Part shown: positions 16,850 through 24,666 of the stretch, piece after piece
Position numbering within the stretch: the stretch's first letter is position 1
Layout of the letters: every line of letters starts with the position of its first letter
NCBI GenBank assembly: GCA_002702965.1
Contig: PADE01000048.1
Coordinates: 3,802 to 32,091, forward strand
Direction: 5' to 3'
Origin: Planctomycetaceae bacterium
GTDB lineage: Bacteria > Planctomycetota > Planctomycetia > Pirellulales > Pirellulaceae
DNA length: 28,290 nt
Notes under the pieces: model-generated
What the model saw: only the letters and a program-made list of their open reading frames with translations
Database searches by the model: none
What the model was told of the DNA's origin: nothing
Translations under genes and position numbers: made by a program

Positions 16850-19753
16850 TCACTTCAACTTGAGGATGATCGGCTGACGCTCGATTTCAACGAGCGACAT
16901 GACCCGCTGCAACACGGTGTATCGACGGCTGTATCGCTTGTACACCTTCACCGGTACCTCGGTCGGTACGGGCTTTGTCAGGGACCAGGCAAAACGGCCG
17001 CGTTCGTCCGTGTGGCAATGGAACAGTCCCAGAACCACGCAGGCCGCAGCGACCGGCCGGCCTTGCGGATCGACAATCCGACCGCGTACACCGCGGCCCG
17101 GCTCGAGTTGGAATTCGTGCGGTGTTGCGTTCGGAAGGTGATGAACGCGCCGGTGCTGCGGTGCAAAACCATCGGACTCGACGGTCAGAACCCACTCCCC
17201 GAGTTTTACGTCTGTGAAGCGAAACCTGCCGGCACGGTCCGTCGTCACTGTCGCGGACTCGTTCTCCGGTCGAATGGCCCGGTACCCTAGGCGCGGTGTA
17301 TCGGGCATCATCTTGTTGTCGAAAAAGGACTCGTGGTAATAGCCTGGTAGTCCTCGATCCGCCGGGACGATGTTCCATGTATCGGCCGTATAGCGGTTGG
17401 GACTCCGTTGGACCTGCGCCCCCGCGACTGCTTTGCCACGATCGTCGAGGACGCGCCCGGAGAGCGTCGTTTGCGCGGGCGAGACTCTCTGCCGCTCGAC
17501 ACTGATCGGGAACAGCCATGTTCCCCGATCGATACCGCCCACTACCGCCAGACGATGGGGTGCGACCTGACGACCATCGACCTGACCGGTGACCATCCCC
17601 ACCTTCAGGTGCGAGAAGCTGATGCGATTGGACCAGGAATGTCCGTCGTCGGTGCTGAACGCGACATGCACGCCCGGGCGGCCGTAGACGGCTGCGACCA
17701 CACCGTTGTCGAGGGTGACTAGCGTCGGCAGGATATTCATCAGATGGGGCTGCGTCGGGACCGGCGTGGTCCACGTCTTGCCCAGGTCTTCGGACCAGCT
17801 CACGTACAGCGGCCGGTATTCGGAAGGTAGGTGTGAGCCCTGGCTGCGCAGCATGCAGAGAAGTTTCCCGCCGACCAACTGAGCGATGCTCGATTCGGTG
17901 AAACCGGCAAACATGCCGGGCAGTTCGGGATTCGGATCCTGGTGCTCGTTGGAAACCGTTCCCTGGTACCGCCAGGTCTGCCCCTGATCGTTGGAGCGCA
18001 CCACAATCACCCGACAACCTCGATCCGATCCGACGGCGTCGCCCTCAAACAGACCGTACATCACCGCGATTAGATCGCCGCCGATGAGTGTTTCGATGCT
18101 GCTGTGAAAGTTCGGCCAGTACCATACGTACGAGCGTCCCTCGACACGCTTGGTGATCGCACCGGGCATGTAGATCCGGGCTGGCTTGATGACGTGCGCG
18201 GAGAAGTCGTCAGTGAAGTGGACCAGGTCTACTAGGTACCAACCTGGTTCGCCATCGATCGGCTGGCCCATACCCACTGGTCTGATGCTGCCTCCCTTCC
18301 GTAGCGTACCGCTGGCCTGCCCTCCACCCATCTCGGGCGGGCTAGGGTGTTCCGGTCCCCAGGTCAGGCCACCGTCGGTCGATGTGCGAAAGAACTTCGG
18401 CGCGCCGTCGTATCCATAGTAGGCCGCTACGACTCCCGTACTCGACACCGACAAGCTGGAGGTGTTTTGGTTTCGCAGCGGGCTCAGTTTGGTGGGCGGG
18501 TGCCGCGTGATCGTGAGGATCTCCGTATGGTTCGTGTTACCGACTGGCTGCTCGGGTGGTGTTTTCTGCTTCACCAGCCGGAACGCGTCCATGACGATCG
18601 ACTGATCGGTTTTTCCGTACGCGTCGTCGCCACCCACATGCGCAAAGACAAGGATGCGGCCGTCCTCGGTTTGCACTGCGCGGGGATAATAGCGAGTGCC
18701 GGGGAGGCGGAATTTTTTCCAGGTTCGACCGGCATCGGTCGTCCAGTCAATACCGGTCGTGGCGAGGTGCAGGACGGGTCCCTCGCGTGTGGCCAGCACA
18801 TCGGGGTGGCCGCTATGTGGAAACGGCGCCGGACGGACCTCGGCGGGAACCCAGCTGTCTGCGGTCTTCTTGAGCAAACCCTGCCAACGAACGCTACGAC
18901 CACTGGAAGGATCGATGCGTCGAAAGACGCACAGCAAATCTCCATTGGCGAGTTCGGCGGCGTCGAATTCCTCGCCGCCCCAGTTGCGACGATGTTCCAT
19001 GGGAACGACCGGGATCGGTCCTTCCCAGGACCGTCCCTGGTCGCTCGATACCATCAGCAGCGGCTCGATCAGACGACTGTAGCCGGTTCTCGTACGGCTG
19101 TTGGCGGGAAACGGGGCCACACCGCCCAGCACGATCAACCGTCCGTCGCGCAACACGCGAAGGCGCTTGGGCCACACCGCGTATTTGGGCTCGGGCAGCA
19201 GAACCTCCGGCTCGCCCCACGTTCTAGAACCGTCGGTGGAGCGTTCCAGATAACCCGTCTTCGGCAATTCGGGATTGTACGGCAGGTAGGACCCGAAGAC
19301 GCCGCGAACGATCGTTCCGTCGGGCAATGCCGTTTGAGCTTCCCCCGTGATTCCATTCATGCACGTCTTGAAAGGATCTGCGCTGACCTGGGCCCACGTC
19401 TTTCCGCCGTCGGTCGAACGCAGATGGACGTTGCGCAGGTCGAGCCCCGTCATATCGTAGCCTGGGCGCCCAGCGGGCGGCCAAGTCAATTTGCGTCTTA
19501 CCTCCGGCGGTGCCTGTGGACGGCCCTTGAGAGGGCCGGTGGCCTGTGTAAAGCAAACCATCAAGCTGCCATCGAGCATCGTCCAGGCACCGACCCAGCT
19601 TGTGAATCCAGGGGTCTGCGGTGAGTGGTAGATGGTTTGTCGCGTGTGTTCGACGGCCGAAAACTGAGCATCGTCCACGCCGACAACGCGGCCTGGGAGT
19701 AAACCACTGAACAAACAAACGCAAACAACCGAAAGCGGGAACGGGCGTGACAT
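16850..19753 (-). CDS. Secreted double Asp-box beta-propeller fused to two carboxypeptidase-regulatory-like domains
   Basis: This 967-residue exported protein starts at the ATG at 19753, where GGAG precedes by 9 bases and a signal peptide follows (MSRPFPLSVVCVCLFSGLL, cut before DDAQFS); 67 upstream in-frame codons are not credible. Eight Asp-box (BNR) motifs are visible at 113-120 STDGGKTW, 172-179, 236-243, 338-345, 458-465, 587-594, 654-661 and 700-707, dividing into two sialidase-like propellers (about 35-395 and 410-755). The C-terminus holds two CarboxypepD_reg-like Ig folds: about 762-882 (LSGRVLDDRGKAVAGAQV, GRFRFTDVKLGEW) and about 885-965 (RGVRGRIVDPQGRPVAAA). The YRIP/FRIP arginine motif of true GH33 sialidases is not seen, so sialidase activity should not be assumed; glycan binding or another hydrolytic activity is possible. 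It stands alone, divergent from the ferritin-DUF362 operon. Confidence 0.85.
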   Translation of the reverse strand: MSRPFPLSVVCVCLFSGLLPGRVVGVDDAQFSAVEHTRQTIYHSPQTPGFTSWVGAWTMLDGSLMVCFTQATGPLKGRPQAPPEVRRKLTWPPAGRPGYDMTGLDLRNVHLRSTDGGKTWAQVSADPFKTCMNGITGEAQTALPDGTIVRGVFGSYLPYNPELPKTGYLERSTDGSRTWGEPEVLLPEPKYAVWPKRLRVLRDGRLIVLGGVAPFPANSRTRTGYSRLIEPLLMVSSDQGRSWEGPIPVVPMEHRRNWGGEEFDAAELANGDLLCVFRRIDPSSGRSVRWQGLLKKTADSWVPAEVRPAPFPHSGHPDVLATREGPVLHLATTGIDWTTDAGRTWKKFRLPGTRYYPRAVQTEDGRILVFAHVGGDDAYGKTDQSIVMDAFRLVKQKTPPEQPVGNTNHTEILTITRHPPTKLSPLRNQNTSSLSVSSTGVVAAYYGYDGAPKFFRTSTDGGLTWGPEHPSPPEMGGGQASGTLRKGGSIRPVGMGQPIDGEPGWYLVDLVHFTDDFSAHVIKPARIYMPGAITKRVEGRSYVWYWPNFHSSIETLIGGDLIAVMYGLFEGDAVGSDRGCRVIVVRSNDQGQTWRYQGTVSNEHQDPNPELPGMFAGFTESSIAQLVGGKLLCMLRSQGSHLPSEYRPLYVSWSEDLGKTWTTPVPTQPHLMNILPTLVTLDNGVVAAVYGRPGVHVAFSTDDGHSWSNRISFSHLKVGMVTGQVDGRQVAPHRLAVVGGIDRGTWLFPISVERQRVSPAQTTLSGRVLDDRGKAVAGAQVQRSPNRYTADTWNIVPADRGLPGYYHESFFDNKMMPDTPRLGYRAIRPENESATVTTDRAGRFRFTDVKLGEWVLTVESDGFAPQHRRVHHLPNATPHEFQLEPGRGVRGRIVDPQGRPVAAACVVLGLFHCHTDERGRFAWSLTKPVPTEVPVKVYKRYSRRYTVLQRVMSLVEIERQPIILKLK

Positions 19754-20436
19754 GATGATGGGCTCCAACTCGATTGCCGATCGTTTTGATAGGGCCTGTC
19801 GATTTCGCTGCTCAACAAGGAACTCGCGAAACATCACGGTGCAGCGCGCGTCGCGCTTTACGACCCATCCCCTCGTCGTGCAAACGACAGGTCGGGTGCA
19901 CCCCGCGCTTCCCGCAGACGTTTCAGGTGCGGCCCCGTCGGTTCGCGGTTCCAACTGCCACCAATATAGAGGCTGGCGAGAAATCGTGGGGGCGGTTCGC
20001 CGGGGGTCGATCTACTCCCGCGGCCGCCATGGGGCCGGAGGGGAAGTGGCTGGTTCATCCGCTGCGCCTGGTGCTGCGCCGTCTCCAGGATCTGTGTTTT
20101 CCCCGGGGTTTTCGGGGGTTTGCAACGGACTCTCCATCAGTAGGCTCGATGGTTCGAGTCCTTGAGGGGCACGTCTGTGCCGGCCGGTGCAGGGCCTGTT
20201 TTCGCCCCAGTCGTTCTCCCCGCAGCGTTTTTCGCCCCTCTAGCTCGGCTGCGCTGCGCCACTGCAAATCACTTCACGGGGTAAGCCGGACGGCAGGTGG
20301 CGCGCACCTCGCCCATCAATCGACGCGGGGAAGCCGCAACTGGGCGATCGCCTGTTGCCACACGTTTCCCTCGCTCGAACGCGTGATGTACCTTACTAAT
20401 TCGTCAACTCCAAGTTTTGGAACAAGTCACACCTAC
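19754..20436. other. Long intergenic region with a tRNA-like relic
   Basis: About 680 bases separate the Asp-box gene from the ferritin-DUF362 gene. The plus-strand frame of the latter is open all the way back to 19774, but the residues before 20437 are low-complexity Arg/Pro/Ser sequence without a domain, and no ribosome binding site supports any upstream start. The tRNA-like stretch at 20099-20172 lies inside. Promoters for both divergent genes must be here; none is obvious. Confidence 0.5.
20099..20172 (+). other. Degenerate tRNA-like sequence (relic or attachment site)
   Basis: From 20122 the sequence reads GCAACGGACTCT, CATCAGTAGG, then GGTTCGAGTCC and a 3' AGGGGCAC. This follows the 3' two-thirds of a bacterial elongator tRNA: anticodon stem ACGGA/TCAGT with one mismatch around loop CTCTCCA, a T-arm core GGTTCGAGTCC, and an acceptor 3' strand that can pair GGGG with CCCC at 20101-20104. 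The D-arm does not fold, only three of five T-stem pairs form, position 37 is a pyrimidine and no CCA is encoded, so a working tRNA is unlikely. The same bases also form a simple hairpin, GGACTC-T-CCATC with GATGG-TTC-GAGTCC (20127-20161). Best reading: a decayed tRNA or the 3' tRNA copy left by an integrated element. Confidence 0.35.
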
Positions 20437-22311
20437 ATGGGTGCAGTCTACGAAGAATTTGAACGGGAACTCGCTCGGCTGCGCACGCAATTTGCGGACG
20501 ATCCGCGTCGCGAGATCATTCGGCTTTTCCTGCTGGCGCTGGAACGCGAGGAACTCGTATCGGTTGGCTATCGCGAATCGCTCATAGAACGTCGGCTCGC
20601 ATCGATGCCGATTCCGGATGATGTCAAGGAACTCATTCGTCACGCGCTCGTCTGGATTTGGAAGGACGAGGAGATGCACACGATCTATATCCGTGGTGCG
20701 ATTCTGAAGATCGGCGGCTTTCGGCTGCGGACGCAGGCGTTTCTGACGCAAGCGGCTGGTGGTCTTGGCGGTTGGGCGAGTTCGGTGATGCAGCACAGTC
20801 GCTGGAGCCGGGCACCGCTGTCTCGGCTGATCGCCTCAACGGTTACATTTTTCGGACGAGTCGTCGGCAAGGTACCGAAAGACGTTCGGCAGTTTCTGCA
20901 ATTTGGTCCGTTCCGCAACTTCTGTCAATTCAATGTCGACGCGGAAAAGACCGCGGCCGCGTGCTGGAATCGCATCGCCGAACTCGCGGAATCGCAGCCG
21001 GATTTGGATCCCCACCTCCTCCGTGACTTTCGCCGTGTAGCAGAGGACGAAGGCCGTCACGAGCAAGTGTTCGCCGTTCTTGCGGCGGCACTCGCTGACG
21101 ATGACCGGCTTGCCGAAGGTGAGACCGTCGCGCGTTTGCTCGACAAGATTCGGGAAGTCGGCGATGAATTTCTGCCGCGGTCTCAGCGCCGCATATCCGA
21201 TGTCGAAAACCCCATCGGCAGCGGCCAGCCGGTGCACGTGCTGTGTTCTGATACGCGAGCCGATAAACGAAGTCTGTTTCGTCGTCTCCTAGAGGAATCG
21301 CAGCTGCGGGAAGCGATTTCACAGCGGGCCGCGTTTCTCGGCCGACCGGTTGGTGAACTGACGGTGGCCGTCAAGCCGACGTTCATGCTGGGGTATCACC
21401 GGAAGGATCCGTCGCCCGTCACGGACCCGGAATTGATCGACGATCTGGCGTCTTACCTCGGTGAAATCGGAAGTGGGGAAGTCGTCCTTATTGAAGGCCC
21501 CAACATCTACGACCGGTTCTTCCACAATCGAGCGGTGCACGACGTCGCCCGGTATTGGGGACTCAATTCCAATGCGTATCGTATTGTGGATTCAGCGGAT
21601 GAGCAGGTGCCGCACAGCTATCGCCGCGGAATGGCGCAGTACACAATCGCTCGATCCTGGCGTGACGCGGATTTTCGTATTTCGTTCCCCAAGATTCGCA
21701 GTCATCCCATCGAAATAGCGTTGTTGAGTGTCGGGAATGTGGAATGGGTGGGGGGCCGGTGCGATGAATACCTGTTCTTGGAGCGGCAGGCCGATCGCAC
21801 CACGGCCATCATGATGTTGCTGGACGAGTTTCCGCCGCACTTTGCGATTTTGGACGGTTTTGAGAACACCCCGGATGGTTTGGTCGGCATGATGGGCTGC
21901 CGCGAGCCAAAGCACCTGCAACGATTTTATGCCGGTGCCGATGCGCTGTCGGTCGATACCGTCGCCCTGAAGCATTTGGGCGTCAAACGGCCTCAGGAAT
22001 CGAGCATTTTGCGAATGGCCGGTCACTGGTTTGGGGGATGTTCCGACGACATCGGAATCCAAGGAGAAGACGGGCCGATCGACGACTGGCGCGGACCGCA
22101 GTCGAACGAACTCCGCGCGTTGCTCAGCATCATGGCTTATCCGGTCTATGTCATGGGCAGCGGTCGCGGGGCGGTCTTCGTCCCGGAGATGGACGAGCAG
22201 GCATTCCCGATGATTGAGCGCGAGGGAATATTCCTGAAACTGAAACGGCGCGCAGTGCGACGTCTGCTTGGTCTGCGGATTCCGATCACCCAGAAAACTG
22301 CCGAAAGATGA
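20437..22311 (+). CDS. Ferritin-like di-iron domain fused to DUF362
   Basis: This is a 624-residue cytoplasmic protein without a signal peptide. The N-terminal 245 residues are helical and show the spacing of a ferritin-like di-iron carboxylate site: Glu36/38/39 in LALEREEL, Glu78-x-x-His81 (DEEMH), Glu170 (VDAEK) and Glu205-x-x-His208 (EDEGRHE). The C-terminal part, about 265-600, is DUF362: TVAVKPTFMLGYHRKD (309-324), FPKIRSHPIEIALL (417-430), ILDGFENTPDGLVG (471-484) and AGADALSVDTVALKHLG (499-515). No ferredoxin-type cysteine cluster is present, unlike many DUF362 proteins. ATG 20437 is chosen because EEFEREL begins the first helix; ATG 20386 would add 17 residues, and neither has a strong ribosome binding site. 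It is the first of three genes with 6-bp gaps, before a CrtI-like flavoprotein and an alpha/beta hydrolase. A di-iron oxygenase or desaturase-type role is inference. Confidence 0.85.
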   Translation: MGAVYEEFERELARLRTQFADDPRREIIRLFLLALEREELVSVGYRESLIERRLASMPIPDDVKELIRHALVWIWKDEEMHTIYIRGAILKIGGFRLRTQAFLTQAAGGLGGWASSVMQHSRWSRAPLSRLIASTVTFFGRVVGKVPKDVRQFLQFGPFRNFCQFNVDAEKTAAACWNRIAELAESQPDLDPHLLRDFRRVAEDEGRHEQVFAVLAAALADDDRLAEGETVARLLDKIREVGDEFLPRSQRRISDVENPIGSGQPVHVLCSDTRADKRSLFRRLLEESQLREAISQRAAFLGRPVGELTVAVKPTFMLGYHRKDPSPVTDPELIDDLASYLGEIGSGEVVLIEGPNIYDRFFHNRAVHDVARYWGLNSNAYRIVDSADEQVPHSYRRGMAQYTIARSWRDADFRISFPKIRSHPIEIALLSVGNVEWVGGRCDEYLFLERQADRTTAIMMLLDEFPPHFAILDGFENTPDGLVGMMGCREPKHLQRFYAGADALSVDTVALKHLGVKRPQESSILRMAGHWFGGCSDDIGIQGEDGPIDDWRGPQSNELRALLSIMAYPVYVMGSGRGAVFVPEMDEQAFPMIEREGIFLKLKRRAVRRLLGLRIPITQKTAER

Positions 22312-22317
22312 TTCGTC

Positions 22318-23742
22318 ATGCTGCGTGATGTCGTGATCATCGGGGCTGGAATGGGCGGCCTGACCGCTGCCATCCGTCTGGCTCATCGCGGTTGCCGAGT
22401 GACCGTTCTCGAAGCGCGCGACCGGCCGGGCGGGTTGGCGTCGCAGGTTGAGTTCGACGGGTTTGCGTTCGATGCCGGCCCGTACGTGCTGCTGGATCGC
22501 CCCGGTCTGGAATGGGCTTTCGCTCAACTGGAAATGGAACTGGCGGACCAGATCCCGCTCAACCGCATTCCCGACGTTTACGAAATCGATGCGGAACACG
22601 GCCCGTCGGTCGCTGTGTTCGATTCGCTCGATCGTACGGCGAATGAAATCGATCGCCGCTGGCGCGGCTCGGGCGACCGCTACCGGACATTCATCGAGCG
22701 GATGCAAGCGACCTACGCACGGTTGCAACCGCTGCAGTGGGTTTCGCGACCGGGCATCGGTAAGCTGCTGAAGACAGGTGCGTGGCGTGACATTCCGTTT
22801 CTGTTGCGCTCGTTGAGTTCCATTCTAGGGTCGGCTCAACTCCCAAACCCGGTGATCGAAGCCCTGGGAATCTGGACGCATGTCGCGGGCCAAACGATGG
22901 CTGCCGCTCCCTCCCCACTCGCTATGGTGCCGGCGGTCATTCACAACATCGGTGCGTATTATCCGTCGGGCGGAATCGGCACAATTCCCGAGGCGCTCTT
23001 CGAGACGGCAAAAGGGCTGGGCGTGACGTTTCATTTCGCATCCCGTGTCCATCGCATTCGCTGTCATGCCGGTGCTGCGACAGGAGTCGAAACGAAGGAG
23101 GGTGATGTTCACCCGGCGGACGCAGTGATTTCCAATACCGGACTGGGGACTTACCTCAAGTTACTACCCGACGACGCGGCGTCAGCCATTCCCGTCAAAA
23201 CTCGCAACGCGTTGGAAAGGCTGCCGCTGCAGTCTCCCGGAGTCTGCGTGTATTTGGCGGTCAAAGGCCCGGTCAAGCCGCCCTATCTGAAATTCCGACT
23301 GCGAGACGAGCCGGATGGCTGCCGTTTGCTGGTCACCCCCAGTGTCCTCCAGCCGAGTCTGGCTCAAGACGGCTGGTCTCCCGCTCGGCTGATCGCGCCG
23401 ATGCAGCATCACCGCGCGGAATCGGGAGGGGAAACGGCACAGCGTTCGTTTCTGAAGAACGTCCTGGAAGAAGTCTGGTGGCAGCGACCATTCGACAACG
23501 TGCGTATCCTGGCGACCCGGATTCCGTTGGAATGGGGCAGCACATTTCATCTGTTTCGCAACAGCATGAATCCGGTGATGACGGCACAGTTCATGCGAAC
23601 CGGACGACTGCGCCACCGCAGCCCCTGGATCCGCGGCCTGTACTTGACCGGCAGCGCCACGCATCCCGGTCAGTGGGTCAGCTTTTGTGCGGTCTCTGGA
23701 GTTCTCACCGCAAATCAACTGCTGCAAGACCTTGAAAGCTGA
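22318..23742 (+). CDS. CrtI/phytoene-desaturase-like FAD oxidoreductase
   Basis: This 474-residue flavoprotein belongs to the phytoene desaturase/protoporphyrinogen-oxidase-type amine oxidase superfamily. The N-terminus has the FAD dinucleotide-binding motif GAGMGG (residues 9-14), Glu32 for the ribose, and ARDRPGGLAS with FDAGPYVL following, all typical of CrtI and related carotenoid/retinol enzymes. The C-terminal block LYLTGSATHPGQWVSF with AVSGVLTANQLL closes the FAD site as in CrtI. The length is close to the usual 490-520. The substrate is unknown; this superfamily also includes saturases, isomerases and ketolases. It starts 6 bp after the ferritin-DUF362 stop and ends 6 bp before the hydrolase start, so the three are almost certainly one transcript. 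No phytoene synthase or other isoprenoid gene is in the window, which argues against a simple carotenoid operon. Confidence 0.9.
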   Translation: MLRDVVIIGAGMGGLTAAIRLAHRGCRVTVLEARDRPGGLASQVEFDGFAFDAGPYVLLDRPGLEWAFAQLEMELADQIPLNRIPDVYEIDAEHGPSVAVFDSLDRTANEIDRRWRGSGDRYRTFIERMQATYARLQPLQWVSRPGIGKLLKTGAWRDIPFLLRSLSSILGSAQLPNPVIEALGIWTHVAGQTMAAAPSPLAMVPAVIHNIGAYYPSGGIGTIPEALFETAKGLGVTFHFASRVHRIRCHAGAATGVETKEGDVHPADAVISNTGLGTYLKLLPDDAASAIPVKTRNALERLPLQSPGVCVYLAVKGPVKPPYLKFRLRDEPDGCRLLVTPSVLQPSLAQDGWSPARLIAPMQHHRAESGGETAQRSFLKNVLEEVWWQRPFDNVRILATRIPLEWGSTFHLFRNSMNPVMTAQFMRTGRLRHRSPWIRGLYLTGSATHPGQWVSFCAVSGVLTANQLLQDLES

Positions 23743-23748
23743 CCGATC

Positions 23749-24579
23749 ATGTCCGGCCCATCCTTGCTGAAGACGTCAATCGAACTGCTTGATAATGGCA
23801 AGCGATTGCGCGTGGCAAGACTGGGGACGGGTCCACCAATCGTCATGTTGCATGGCTACCCCGAAAACCTCCAAATCTGGAGCCGGCTCGCGCCGTTACT
23901 TGCGAAACAGCATGAGGTCATCGCGTTCGACTGGCCCGGCATGGGTTACAGCGAGTCCTGGTCCGGCGGAGCGACTCCACAACTCATGGCAAGCCGGTTC
24001 GTTTCGATTCTCGACGAATGGCAGATCAACAGGCCAACGATCATCGGGATGGACATGGGAGGCCAGCCCGCGCTGGCATTCGCCGCTGAATATCCCGAAC
24101 GGATTGAACGGCTTGTTGTCATGAATTCGCTCGTCTTCGGCGACGAGAAAACGTCCTGGGAAATCCGTTTGCTGCGGAAGTTCGGATTCAATCGGTTTGC
24201 GCTGCGACATCTCAAAAGCATCGTATTCCGCCGTGCAGAATCAACGTTTTTGCCGCGCGACGCCAAACTAGACGTCGCCATGCGGAACGATTTCTGGACC
24301 GCATTCGCCAAACCGACGGTTCGCCAGTTCATCAGCAAGATGTGCGCGGGATTCCAGGGAACGCTGGATCAACTGCCGGGGATGTACGGAAACATCGCCT
24401 GCCCGGCGCTGGTCGTCTGGGCCGAACACGACAAACATTTTCCGCTGATCCAAGCCGAACGACTGCACCAGAGCATCCCGTTTTCGCAACTCGAAGTGAT
24501 TCCCGACGGGACCCACTGGATGGTCTTGTGTCACGCAGAAGAACTGGCCGAACGCATTCACCGCTGGTCCGGCATCTAA
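23749..24579 (+). CDS. Alpha/beta hydrolase with aspartate nucleophile (epoxide hydrolase/haloalkane dehalogenase-like)
   Basis: This 276-residue cytoplasmic alpha/beta hydrolase has the nucleophile elbow GMDMGG with Asp102 in the nucleophile position rather than Ser. The oxyanion motif is HGYP (35-38), the acid is probably Asp228 in WAEHDKHFP, and the base is His256 in DGTHW. An aspartate nucleophile together with HGxP is the hallmark of epoxide hydrolases and haloalkane dehalogenases, not of esterases. The epoxide-hydrolase ring-opening tyrosines and the dehalogenase halide tryptophans lie in the cap domain (about 135-210), which I cannot assign residue by residue. Third gene of the operon. 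The 87 bases to the convergent DUF2461 stop hold only a weak GGGAG/CTCCC hairpin without a T-run. Confidence 0.88.
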   Translation: MSGPSLLKTSIELLDNGKRLRVARLGTGPPIVMLHGYPENLQIWSRLAPLLAKQHEVIAFDWPGMGYSESWSGGATPQLMASRFVSILDEWQINRPTIIGMDMGGQPALAFAAEYPERIERLVVMNSLVFGDEKTSWEIRLLRKFGFNRFALRHLKSIVFRRAESTFLPRDAKLDVAMRNDFWTAFAKPTVRQFISKMCAGFQGTLDQLPGMYGNIACPALVVWAEHDKHFPLIQAERLHQSIPFSQLEVIPDGTHWMVLCHAEELAERIHRWSGI

Positions 24580-24666
24580 TCGCTACAAATCGACAAGGGA
24601 GCGGAGTCCCGGGTTCTCCCGCGTTTCTCAGGATTCCGATTGAACCACTGTTTTTCGGTGTCATCG

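Noticed and set aside
18347..19624. 425-codon forward frame
   Set aside because: It is wholly antisense to the Asp-box propeller gene, without a ribosome binding site or motifs.
16850..19753. Active GH33 sialidase
   Set aside because: Asp-boxes are present but the YRIP/FRIP arginine motif is not visible; Asp-boxes alone do not show sialidase activity.
20099..20172. Functional tRNA gene
   Set aside because: The D-arm cannot fold, the T-stem has two mismatches, position 37 is a pyrimidine and there is no encoded CCA. Kept only as a relic.
20355..20400. Sigma-70 promoter TTGCCA ... TACTAAT before the ferritin-DUF362 gene
   Set aside because: The two elements are about 33 bases apart, far from the required 16-18.
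19774..20436. In-frame N-terminal extension of the ferritin-DUF362 protein
   Set aside because: It is open by chance in GC-rich DNA, low-complexity Arg/Pro/Ser, without a domain or ribosome binding site, and it contains the tRNA-like relic.
24580..24666. Bidirectional Rho-independent terminator between the hydrolase and DUF2461 genes
   Set aside because: The only hairpin is a GGGAG/CTCCC pair with a long loop and no T-run.
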